The notes below the pieces were generated by a model. The model was not told the origin of the DNA, ran no database searches, and worked only from the letters and a program-made list of their open reading frames with translations. Of a stretch of DNA of 5,230 nucleotides, positions 1 through 4,781 are shown one piece after another. The stretch is taken from assembly GCA_030147905.1 (NCBI GenBank), contig JASBUM010000183.1:1-5230 (forward strand). The letters run 5' to 3'. The position numbers were made by a program, and so were the translations under genes. The DNA comes from Acidimangrovimonas sp. (lineage in GTDB: Bacteria > Pseudomonadota > Alphaproteobacteria > Rhodobacterales > Rhodobacteraceae). How positions within the stretch are numbered: the first letter of the stretch is position 1; every line of letters starts with the position of its first letter.

Positions 1-20
1 CCAGGCTGCGCCACGGCCCG
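1..20 (-). tRNA. tRNA-Pro, 5' part only (cut by window edge)
   Basis: Read on the minus strand from position 20 the sequence is CGGGCCG-TG-GCGC-AGCCTGG. This fits tRNA positions 1-19: a seven-base acceptor strand, U8, a D stem starting G10, A14, and the invariant G18-G19 pair at the edge. C at position 1 together with a GCGC D stem is typical of bacterial tRNA-Pro, whose first pair is C1-G72. Initiator tRNA also starts with C but usually has a GAGC-type D stem. The anticodon lies outside the window, so the isoacceptor cannot be read and the proline call is inference. A promoter-like pair of boxes sits directly upstream, which supports a real gene start here. Confidence 0.68.
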
Positions 21-30
21 ACGGCGACGA

Positions 31-59
31 TACATAGCGGTTTTGCCGGCGGGGGCAAG
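31..59 (-). promoter_or_regulatory. Promoter of the partial tRNA gene
   Basis: On the minus strand, CTTGCC (54-59) is followed by a 17-nt spacer and TATGTA (31-36). This is close to the alphaproteobacterial housekeeping pattern CTTGAC-N17-TATAAT. The -10 box ends about 10 nt before the tRNA 5' end, so the predicted transcript starts almost at the tRNA with a leader of only a few bases, as is common for stable RNA genes. The spacer end and -10 (ACCGC-TATG) match the rpmF promoter in this window. Confidence 0.6.
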
Positions 60-104
60 CCGGAAAGCGCAGGCGCGGGGCAAGGAATTTCGCTGCCGTG
101 GGTG

Positions 105-119
105 GCGGGGGATTCCCGC
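105..119 (-). terminator. Weak hairpin downstream of the MerR gene
   Basis: About 30 nt past the regulator's stop codon, GCGGG and CCCGC form a 5-bp stem around a 5-nt loop. A second small dyad, GGCC-GCC-GGCC, lies at 132-142. Neither is followed by a U-rich tract on the minus strand, so an intrinsic terminator is doubtful. Rho-dependent termination or read-through into the tRNA is equally possible. Apart from these hairpins and the tRNA promoter, I see nothing else in 21-148. Confidence 0.2.
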
Positions 120-148
120 GCCGATCCATGCGGCCGCCGGCCCGCCTC

Positions 149-991
149 TCATCGCCGGGTCGCGGCACCGGTGGAATCGGCCAGCCGCGCGCGCAGACGC
201 CGCAGCCGATGATAGAGCTTGTCGAGTTCGGGCCGCCGGGCGGCCAGCGCCTGCCGGTCAAGCCGGTGCGGCGGCGGAATGCGTAGCGGTTGCGATTCGC
301 GAAGGGCGGGGGCGGGCGCGCCGCCGGCGGTATCCACCGGGCTGGATATCTCGGGCGGGCGGCCCGTCCCGGTGCTTGTGCCGGCCGGGGCTACGGCGCG
401 GTCATCGCCGCCGCTGCGGGTGGCCGCGCCCGCTTCCGAGGGCGGCACGGCCTTGGCGTGGTTGCCATTCACCCGCGTCGTACCAGGTGGGGCGCCAGCC
501 GCCGGTAGTGCCGTCTCCGGGCGCCGGGGCGGCGTCGGGGCCGCAGCGTCCGGATCGTGGCCGGCATCTTCGCCGCCTGCGCCGCGCGTGTCATCGCCGG
601 CATCTTGCCCGGCTTCGTCCCGCGCCGTCCGCGCGGCGTCGCCATCCTCCGCCCCGATCCGCTCGGGCCGCAGGTCTTCCGCCGGGCCGGGCGCCGGGAC
701 ATCGCCGGCCCCGGCCGTGTCTTCGGAAGCCACCGACTGCACATGCCGTACGCCGCGCTCGCGCAGGATCTTCTGGACCCCGCGGATTGTCATGCCGTCG
801 TCATGGAGCAGCTTCTTGATGCCGGCCAGAAGCGCGATGTCGGCGGGGCGGTAATAGCGCCGCCCGCCCGCGCGCTTCAACGGCCGGATCTGGGGGAATC
901 GGCTTTCCCAGAAACGCAGCACATGCGCGGGCGTCGCGAGAACGTCCGAGACCTCGCTGATGGTGCGGAAGGCTTCGGGCGACTTGTCCAT
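149..991 (-). CDS. MerR-family transcriptional regulator with long disordered linker
   Basis: The gene encodes a 280-residue putative DNA-binding regulator. Residues 8-83 form a MerR-type winged helix-turn-helix: the helix-turn-helix with TISEVSDVL and [13 protein letters not shown], the wing with GGRRYYRP at 42-49, then the helices [19 protein letters not shown] and the following repeat. Residues about 88-235 are low complexity: an Asp/Glu/Gly/Ala-rich part (about 88-150), then a Pro/Ala/Gly/Thr-rich part. The C-terminus (about 243-272) is a basic helix with regularly spaced Leu, a plausible dimerisation segment. No metal-binding cysteine motif or effector domain is visible, so the ligand is unknown. 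The start is 9 nt after the ihfA stop, with a weak TAGG Shine-Dalgarno overlapping that stop, which implies co-transcription with ihfA. A MerR gene next to ihfA is a recurring alphaproteobacterial arrangement; its targets are unknown to me. Confidence 0.88.
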   Translation of the reverse strand: MDKSPEAFRTISEVSDVLATPAHVLRFWESRFPQIRPLKRAGGRRYYRPADIALLAGIKKLLHDDGMTIRGVQKILRERGVRHVQSVASEDTAGAGDVPAPGPAEDLRPERIGAEDGDAARTARDEAGQDAGDDTRGAGGEDAGHDPDAAAPTPPRRPETALPAAGAPPGTTRVNGNHAKAVPPSEAGAATRSGGDDRAVAPAGTSTGTGRPPEISSPVDTAGGAPAPALRESQPLRIPPPHRLDRQALAARRPELDKLYHRLRRLRARLADSTGAATRR

Positions 992-1000
992 CGGCGCAGC

Positions 1001-1303
1001 CTACTGGCCGTTGCCTGCGGCCACGCGATCCTTCATCAGATGCGACGGTCGGAAGGTGAGGACCCGGCGCGGATGGATCGGCACCTCATCCCCGGTCTTC
1101 GGATTGCGCCCGATCCGCGCGGCCTTCTGGCGCACGCTGAAGGTCCCGAAGGAAGAGATCTTCACCGTTTCGCCGGCCACCAGCGCGTCCGACACATGGG
1201 TCAGAACACTTTCGACCAACTGCGCGGATTCATTGCGCGAAAGGCCCACCTCGCGAAAGACGGCCTCGCTCAGATCCATGCGAGTCAGGGTGTTTTCGCT
1301 CAT
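1001..1303 (-). CDS. ihfA: Integration host factor subunit alpha
   Basis: This gene encodes one subunit of the IHF heterodimer, a nucleoid protein that bends DNA sharply at specific sites and assists transcription, recombination and replication. The 100-residue product is the usual size. The N-terminal helices ([20 protein letters not shown], residues 7-26) are followed by [12 protein letters not shown] (47-58) and the HU/IHF signature [20 protein letters not shown] (65-84), with Pro68 in the arm where the intercalating proline is expected. Assignment to alpha rather than beta or HU rests on resemblance to Rhodobacteraceae IhfA and on the neighbouring MerR gene. The chosen ATG (1303) has GGGGGA 4 nt upstream; an in-frame ATG at 1327 would add eight residues but lacks support. 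The gene lies 86 nt after fabH and 9 nt before the MerR gene. Confidence 0.95.
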   Translation of the reverse strand: MSENTLTRMDLSEAVFREVGLSRNESAQLVESVLTHVSDALVAGETVKISSFGTFSVRQKAARIGRNPKTGDEVPIHPRRVLTFRPSHLMKDRVAAGNGQ

Positions 1304-1326
1304 CTCGTCCCCCATTGTTTGACGCA

Positions 1327-1355
1327 AGGATGGGTGAAGAGAATTTCCGAGTCAA
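1327..1355 (-). promoter_or_regulatory. Candidate ihfA promoter
   Basis: In the fabH-ihfA gap, the minus strand carries TTGACT (1350-1355), a 17-nt spacer and CATCCT (1327-1332). The -35 box is good; the -10 box is poor, keeping A2, T3 and T6 of TATAAT. The gap is clearly richer in A and T than its surroundings, as expected of a promoter. A transcript would have a leader of about 20 nt before the ihfA ATG. No intrinsic terminator is visible after fabH, so upstream transcription may also enter ihfA. Confidence 0.35.
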
Positions 1356-1368
1356 TATCAACGACTTG
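1356..1368 (+). promoter_or_regulatory. Exact IHF consensus site upstream of ihfA
   Basis: The plus strand reads TATCAA-CGAC-TTG, an exact match to the E. coli IHF consensus WATCAANNNNTTR. It directly abuts the candidate -35 box of ihfA and lies 53-65 nt upstream of the ihfA ATG. Binding there would be placed to interfere with, or bend, the ihfA promoter. IHF autoregulation is known in E. coli; its occurrence here is inference from the position of the match. Confidence 0.45.
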
Positions 1369-1389
1369 GATCGAGGGCTTGAGACCTTG

Positions 1390-2361
1390 CTACCAGCGTA
1401 AAACCACCGATCCCCAGGCCAGGCCTCCTCCGATGGCCTCGGTCACCACCAGATCGCCACGCCGGATCTGTCCGCGCGCCTTTCCGACCGAAAGCGCCAG
1501 CGGGATTGAGGCGGCGGAGGTATTGCCGTGATCCTGAACGGTGACCACGACATGATCCATGGACAGGCCCATCTTCTGCGCGGTGGCCTTGATGATGCGC
1601 AGGTTGGCCTGATGGGGCACGATCCAGTCGACATCGGCGCCGGTCAGCCCGGCCTTGGCCAGCGAATCATGCGCGGTCGCGGCCAGCTTCTCCACCGCGT
1701 GGCGGAAGACCTCCCGCCCTTGCATCCGCAGATAGCCGGTGTCGCGGGTCGCCACGCCGCCGTCGACATAGAGGATCTCGCGAAAGCGTCCGTCGGAATG
1801 CAGGTCGGTGGCAAGAATGCCGCGATCGGCGTTGGTGCCCGTGCCCTCGGCGGCCTCGAGGATCAGCGCGCCGGCACCGTCGCCGAAGAGCACGCAGGTC
1901 GACCGGTCGTTCCAGTCCATGATGCGGCTGAAGGTCTCGGCCCCGATCACCAGCACCCGCCGCGCCTGTCCGGCGACGATCAGCGCCTGTGCGTTGCTGA
2001 GCGCGAAGACGAAACCCGCACAGACCGCCTGGACGTCGAAGGCGAAGCCTCGGGTCATGCCCAGCGCGCTCTGCACCATCGTGGCCGCCGAGGGAAAGGT
2101 CATGTCCGGCGTCGAGGTGGCGAGGATGATCGCGTCAAGGTCGTCGGGGCCGATCCCGGCATCCTCGAGGGCCGCGCGCGCCGCCTGCGCAGCCATCGCC
2201 GAGGTGGTCTCGTCGTCGGCGGCGAAATGACGCCGCTCGATCCCCGAGCGCGAGCGGATCCATTCATCGGATGTCTCGAGCGCGCTCTCGAATTCGGCAT
2301 TGGCAACGATGCGTTCGGGCAGGTAATGCCCCACGCCCCTGACCACGGCGCGTATCGTCAT
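1390..2361 (-). CDS. fabH: 3-oxoacyl-ACP synthase III (beta-ketoacyl-ACP synthase III)
   Basis: FabH condenses acetyl-CoA (or another short acyl-CoA) with malonyl-ACP to start type II fatty acid synthesis in the cytosol. The 323-residue product is close to the family's usual length. The catalytic triad is intact: Cys114 in AVCAGF, His250 in VPHQAN and Asn280 in HGNTSAAS. Other family signatures are SDEWI (31-35), RSGIERR (38-44), LFGDGAGA (158-165) and a glycine-rich C-terminus (GGGLAWG, 311-317). The ATG at 2361 overlaps the plsX stop as ATGA and begins the recognisable family N-terminus (MTIRAVVRGVGHYLPE). The same frame stays open much further upstream, but there it is antiparallel-free shadow within plsX in another frame. 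Translational coupling to plsX is likely because only a weak GGTGGG lies upstream. The gene ends 86 nt before ihfA. Confidence 0.97.
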   Translation of the reverse strand: MTIRAVVRGVGHYLPERIVANAEFESALETSDEWIRSRSGIERRHFAADDETTSAMAAQAARAALEDAGIGPDDLDAIILATSTPDMTFPSAATMVQSALGMTRGFAFDVQAVCAGFVFALSNAQALIVAGQARRVLVIGAETFSRIMDWNDRSTCVLFGDGAGALILEAAEGTGTNADRGILATDLHSDGRFREILYVDGGVATRDTGYLRMQGREVFRHAVEKLAATAHDSLAKAGLTGADVDWIVPHQANLRIIKATAQKMGLSMDHVVVTVQDHGNTSAASIPLALSVGKARGQIRRGDLVVTEAIGGGLAWGSVVLRW

Positions 2362-3467
2362 TCCGGCCCACCGCTCTTGTTGCCCCCGTCTGCCGGCGCA
2401 TCCTGCCGCGCCATGCCGGCGGATGCAACCCGCGCCGCGAGCCGTTCGTGAAAGCCCGACTTGGCAAGCTGGAAGGCCAGCTTGATCGCAGCCGAGATGC
2501 CGGTCGCGTCGGCCGCGCCATGCGACTTGACCACCGTGCCATTGAGCCCGAGGAACACGCCGCCGTTGACGCGCCGCGGGTCGATCCTCTTCTGCAGCCG
2601 CCGAAGCGAGGTCAGCGCCAGCAGTGCCGCGATCCGCGACAGCGGCGTGGCGGCGAAGGCCTCGCGCAGGAAGTCCCCGATCTGCTTGGCGGTGCCCTCG
2701 CCGGTCTTCAGCGCGACATTGCCGGTGAAGCCGTCGGTCACCACCACGTCCACGCGCTCGGAGGGCAGGTCGCCGCCCTCGACGAAGCCGACATAGTCGA
2801 AGCCGCCGGCCTCGGCGGCGGCGGTGATCATCTCGTTGGCGGTGCGCAGCTCCGCCCGGCCCTTGTGCTCTTCTGTGCCGACGTTCAGAAGCCCGACGCG
2901 CGGCCGTTCCAGCCGCAGGCCGTTGCGCGCGTAGGAGGCGCCCATCAGCGCATATTGCAGCAGGTCCTCGGCATCGGCGCGGATATCGGCCCCGACATCG
3001 AGCATGACGTTGAAGCCGCCGGGATTGCGGGAGGGCCACAGGCAGGCGATGGCGGGGCGGTTGACGCCGGGGATCTTGCGCAGCCGGATCATCGACAGCG
3101 CCATCAAAGCCCCGGTATTGCCGCACGAGACGGCGACCGTGGCCTCGCCCGCGCGAACGCTTTCGATCGCGCCCCACATCGAGGTGCCCTCGCCGTTGCG
3201 CATCACGTGACTGGGCTTCTCGCCCATGGTCACGGCGCGCGGGGCGTGGCGGATCTCGCAGCGTCCGACCAGCGAACGCTTGCGCCGCACAAGCCGCTTA
3301 AGCACCGCCTCGTTGCCGTGAAGGATGAAATGGATCTCGGGATTCTTGGTCGCCGAATAGGCGATCCCCGCGACCACCGCCGCCGGACCGCGATCACCTC
3401 CCATGGCATCGACCGAAAGGACGATCCGGGGCTTTCGCTCGTTGGAATGATCGCTGTCCGATGTCAT
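2358..3467 (-). CDS. plsX: Phosphate acyltransferase PlsX
   Basis: PlsX is a peripheral membrane enzyme that converts acyl-ACP and phosphate to acyl-phosphate, the acyl donor used by PlsY to make lysophosphatidic acid. The 369-residue product carries the family motifs in order: LSVDAMGGDRGP (17-28), VSCGNTGALMA (113-123), MLDVGA (155-160), LLNVGTEEHKG (193-203), VVTDGFTGNVALK (242-254) and LGLNGTVVKSHG (306-317). The chosen ATG (3467) gives a short polar N-terminus (MTSDSDHSNERK) before the first strand. Upstream extension would run through rpmF in a different frame. No strong Shine-Dalgarno precedes it; the gap to rpmF is only 25 nt, so coupling to rpmF translation is likely. The stop overlaps fabH by 4 nt. 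The rpmF-plsX-fabH order is known from many proteobacteria. Confidence 0.97.
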   Translation of the reverse strand: MTSDSDHSNERKPRIVLSVDAMGGDRGPAAVVAGIAYSATKNPEIHFILHGNEAVLKRLVRRKRSLVGRCEIRHAPRAVTMGEKPSHVMRNGEGTSMWGAIESVRAGEATVAVSCGNTGALMALSMIRLRKIPGVNRPAIACLWPSRNPGGFNVMLDVGADIRADAEDLLQYALMGASYARNGLRLERPRVGLLNVGTEEHKGRAELRTANEMITAAAEAGGFDYVGFVEGGDLPSERVDVVVTDGFTGNVALKTGEGTAKQIGDFLREAFAATPLSRIAALLALTSLRRLQKRIDPRRVNGGVFLGLNGTVVKSHGAADATGISAAIKLAFQLAKSGFHERLAARVASAGMARQDAPADGGNKSGGPE

Positions 3468-3492
3468 CGCTGCCAGCGTTCCGGGCGGCCGG

Positions 3493-3699
3493 TTACGCCG
3501 CGTCGTCGTCCAGGTCAGCCTCGGTCGCCACCGCGACCACTTCGCGGGAATCGTAATGGCCGCAGGCGCTGCAAACGTGATGCGGGCGCTTGAGTTCGCC
3601 ACAGTTGGGGCATTCCGACGGATTGGCGGCAACTAGCGCATCATGCGAACGGCGCATGTTGCGGCGGGAGCGGGTTACGCGGTTCTGCGGGACAGCCAT
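3493..3699 (-). CDS. rpmF: 50S ribosomal protein L32 (zinc-ribbon form)
   Basis: This gene encodes a small protein of the large ribosomal subunit. The 68-residue product starts [20 protein letters not shown], the hallmark basic N-terminus of bL32. Four cysteines at 30, 33, 43 and 46 form C-X2-C-X9-C-X2-C, so this is a zinc-binding (C+) version, unlike the E. coli protein, which lacks these cysteines. The last ten residues are an acidic tail (EADLDDDAA), making it longer than the 57-residue E. coli protein. The ATG at 3699 has GAGG 8 nt upstream; an in-frame ATG 18 codons earlier lies in the structured leader and is not supported. The gene heads a tight group with plsX and fabH and has its own likely promoter 109 nt upstream. 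Confidence 0.97.
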   Translation of the reverse strand: MAVPQNRVTRSRRNMRRSHDALVAANPSECPNCGELKRPHHVCSACGHYDSREVVAVATEADLDDDAA

Positions 3700-3719
3700 G
3701 TCTCGACCTCGGGTTCCTG

Positions 3720-3786
3720 GGGGGCGATCCCCCTGATTTTTCAATCGGTTCAACGAAACTGCGCACCGGGGCGCCGCCCTTGAACC
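3720..3786 (-). promoter_or_regulatory. Structured 5' leader of rpmF
   Basis: Between the rpmF promoter and its Shine-Dalgarno, the minus-strand transcript can form several stems. An outer 7-bp perfect repeat, GGTTCAA (3780-3786) with TTGAACC (3747-3753), encloses GGGC-GGC-GCCC (3769-3779). Further down are GATT-GAAA-AATC with a GNRA-type loop and a GC-only stem GGGGG-ATCG-CCCCC (3720-3733). The last stem ends about 20 nt before the start codon and 9 nt before the Shine-Dalgarno, so it could affect ribosome access. I do not recognise a named riboswitch or ribosomal-protein leader. The outer repeat could equally be a DNA operator. Confidence 0.4.
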
Positions 3787-3807
3787 ACGGGTGTAAACGA
3801 GGCGCGG

Positions 3808-3836
3808 ACCATAGCGGTATTTTCTCCGCGCGCAAG
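3808..3836 (-). promoter_or_regulatory. Promoter of rpmF-plsX-fabH
   Basis: On the minus strand, CTTGCG (3831-3836) is followed by a 17-nt spacer and TATGGT (3808-3813). The spacer holds an A-rich run (GAGAAAATA) and ends CCGC directly before the -10. It starts only 9 nt after the DUF177 stop codon. The expected start point is near 3800, giving a leader of about 100 nt before rpmF. The spacer length and the ACCGC-TATG junction match the promoter in front of the tRNA at the left edge. Confidence 0.55.
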
Positions 3837-3845
3837 CCCTTTCTG

Positions 3846-4418
3846 TCAGCTTTCGGTGCCGCTGTCACCGCCTGCATCCATCCGTTTGCGCAGCCCCTCC
3901 AGCACCGCGAAGGGCCGGTGGGTGGGCCCCGCCGCATCGGGCGCGTCGTCCGCGGCGATCCCCAGCCGCGCGGCCTCGGCATCGGCCTCGGGCGCTCGTG
4001 GATAGGGCGGCAGCGCCAGTGCGAGCGCCTCGGCCGCCACCGCGCCCGGATCGATCGCCTCGCCCAGCGGCTCGATGCTGTCGTCCTCGGGCATCTCCGT
4101 CTCCGGCGCTTCGGGTTCGGGCATCCGCGCGAGGTATCGACGGGTGACCCGCTCCTCGATGCGGCTGGTGACCGGGGCAAGCGTCACCACGCAGGGCTGC
4201 ACGACCTCGGCGCGCAAAACTCCGTCAAGCATGAAATCGTCGCGCCCGCGCGGACGGATCTCGCCGCGGAAGCTGAGCGCGCGCACCGCATCCACTCCGA
4301 TCAGCGTCGCGAGCTGGGCGCGGGCCGCGCCATCGGGGTCGAGCGCGAAGCGATGGGGCTTGCGCGTGGGCAGGTCGGCGACACGTATGGGGGCCGACAT
4401 GGCAAGATAGACGTCCAT
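3846..4418 (-). CDS. DUF177 domain protein (YceD family)
   Basis: The gene encodes a 190-residue cytosolic protein of the DUF177/YceD family, whose members in E. coli and plants are linked to accumulation of 23S rRNA; the molecular mechanism is not settled. Visible family features are [14 protein letters not shown] (11-24), RGEIRP (51-56), [12 protein letters not shown] with a single Cys (72-83), an acidic segment MPEDDSIEP (109-117) and [14 protein letters not shown] (130-143), ending in a short helix with [13 protein letters not shown]. Several in-frame ATGs compete (4433, 4430, 4424, 4418, 4400). I chose 4418 because GGAG lies 6 nt before it; 4400 begins closest to the conserved core but has no Shine-Dalgarno. 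Synteny with rpmF is conserved from E. coli to alphaproteobacteria. Here a separate promoter follows its stop, so read-through into rpmF is possible but not required. Confidence 0.9.
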   Translation of the reverse strand: MDVYLAMSAPIRVADLPTRKPHRFALDPDGAARAQLATLIGVDAVRALSFRGEIRPRGRDDFMLDGVLRAEVVQPCVVTLAPVTSRIEERVTRRYLARMPEPEAPETEMPEDDSIEPLGEAIDPGAVAAEALALALPPYPRAPEADAEAARLGIAADDAPDAAGPTHRPFAVLEGLRKRMDAGGDSGTES

Positions 4419-4452
4419 CTTCATCTCCATCATTGTGCCCGCCTTGGCCGGC

Positions 4453-4489
4453 CCCGGGTCGTCCCCGCCGGGTTTCGGCACGACCCGGG
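4453..4489 (-). repeat. Long GC-rich inverted repeat upstream of the DUF177 gene
   Basis: CCCGGGTCGT (4453-4462) and ACGACCCGGG (4480-4489) are perfect 10-bp complements. Inside them GCCG (4467-4470) and CGGC (4476-4479) add four pairs, with a four-base bulge at 4463-4466 and a 5-nt loop. Outside, two more G-C pairs are possible past a one-base bulge. The hairpin ends 34 nt before the preferred DUF177 start. No T tract follows on either strand, so it is not a standard intrinsic terminator. A leader RNA structure or protein-binding dyad is more likely. Confidence 0.6.
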
Positions 4490-4743
4490 CCTTGCAACCG
4501 GTGGCGCGCCCTCGTGCGGCGCATCCCCCGGTCGCACCCTGCCGGCCTTGCGCTGGCGCGACACTGTCGCCCGGCGGCGGGCCCGAGGCCGCACCTTCCG
4601 GTGCTTGCCCGGCCGACCCGTCGTCACCGCCACTCCGCGCCCCTCCGGCGCGCCGGCTGCCGATGGGGCATCGCCGCTTTCGTCCATGGCGTGGGCCGTG
4701 GGCACCGTTCCTTCCTTGAACCGGCACGGAACCTTCTGTAAGT

Positions 4744-4773
4744 CGGATACGAGGCTTGGGGCTGCAAGGCAAG
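4744..4773 (-). promoter_or_regulatory. Candidate minus-strand promoter for the DUF177 gene
   Basis: On the minus strand, CTTGCC (4768-4773) is followed by an 18-nt spacer and TATCCG (4744-4749). It is the only CTTG/TATN pair I find upstream of the DUF177 gene; the DNA nearer the gene is too GC-rich to offer a good -10. If used, the transcript starts near 4737 and has a leader of roughly 320 nt. It overlaps the bamE ribosome-binding region on the other strand. The -10 is weak. Confidence 0.3.
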
Positions 4774-4781
4774 AGGGCGGA

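Larger units (their letters stand above)
4419..4781. other. Divergent spacer between the DUF177 gene and bamE
   Basis: This 363-nt spacer has no recognisable gene. About 4434-4700 is very GC-rich and full of small dyads: a long hairpin at 4453-4489, GCGAC-ACT-GTCGC at 4558-4570, and GCACC-TTCC-GGTGC at 4591-4604 (a GGAA tetraloop on the minus strand). About 4705-4781 is less GC-rich and probably holds the promoters for both directions. For bamE the best -35-like element is TTGAAC (4716-4721), but no convincing -10 follows. On the minus strand a GTG at 4703-4705, preceded by AAGGAAGGA, opens a 91-codon frame ending at 4430. Its product is Arg/Pro/Gly-rich and unlike any family I know, so I do not call it a gene. 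Confidence 0.6.

Noticed and set aside
1..20. Initiator tRNA (fMet) instead of tRNA-Pro
   Set aside because: The D stem reads GCGC rather than the GAGC-type stem usual in initiator tRNA, although only 20 nt are visible.
43..819. Long plus-strand open frame opposite the MerR gene
   Set aside because: Its product is Arg/Pro/Ala-rich without any family motif, and it lies antisense to the GC-rich linker of a convincing gene; this is a composition effect.
557..1531. 324-codon plus-strand frame running across MerR, ihfA and the fabH end
   Set aside because: It is antisense to three well-supported genes, has no recognisable domain, and crosses their intergenic regions without its own start signals.
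1528..2451. 307-codon plus-strand frame opposite fabH
   Set aside because: It mirrors fabH, whose catalytic residues are all intact; the antisense product matches nothing I know.
2362..3177. N-terminal extension of fabH to a 595-residue protein
   Set aside because: The extra part is plsX read in another frame and is low-complexity Arg/Ala-rich; FabH proteins start at the MTIRAVVRGVG segment.
2448..3593. 381-codon plus-strand frame opposite plsX and rpmF
   Set aside because: It is antisense to conserved genes with clear motifs; the long frame results from GC-rich third positions.
3747..3786. FapR- or FadR-type lipid regulator operator in the rpmF leader
   Set aside because: The GGTTCAA/TTGAACC repeat has a 26-nt gap and does not resemble the compact palindromes of those regulators.
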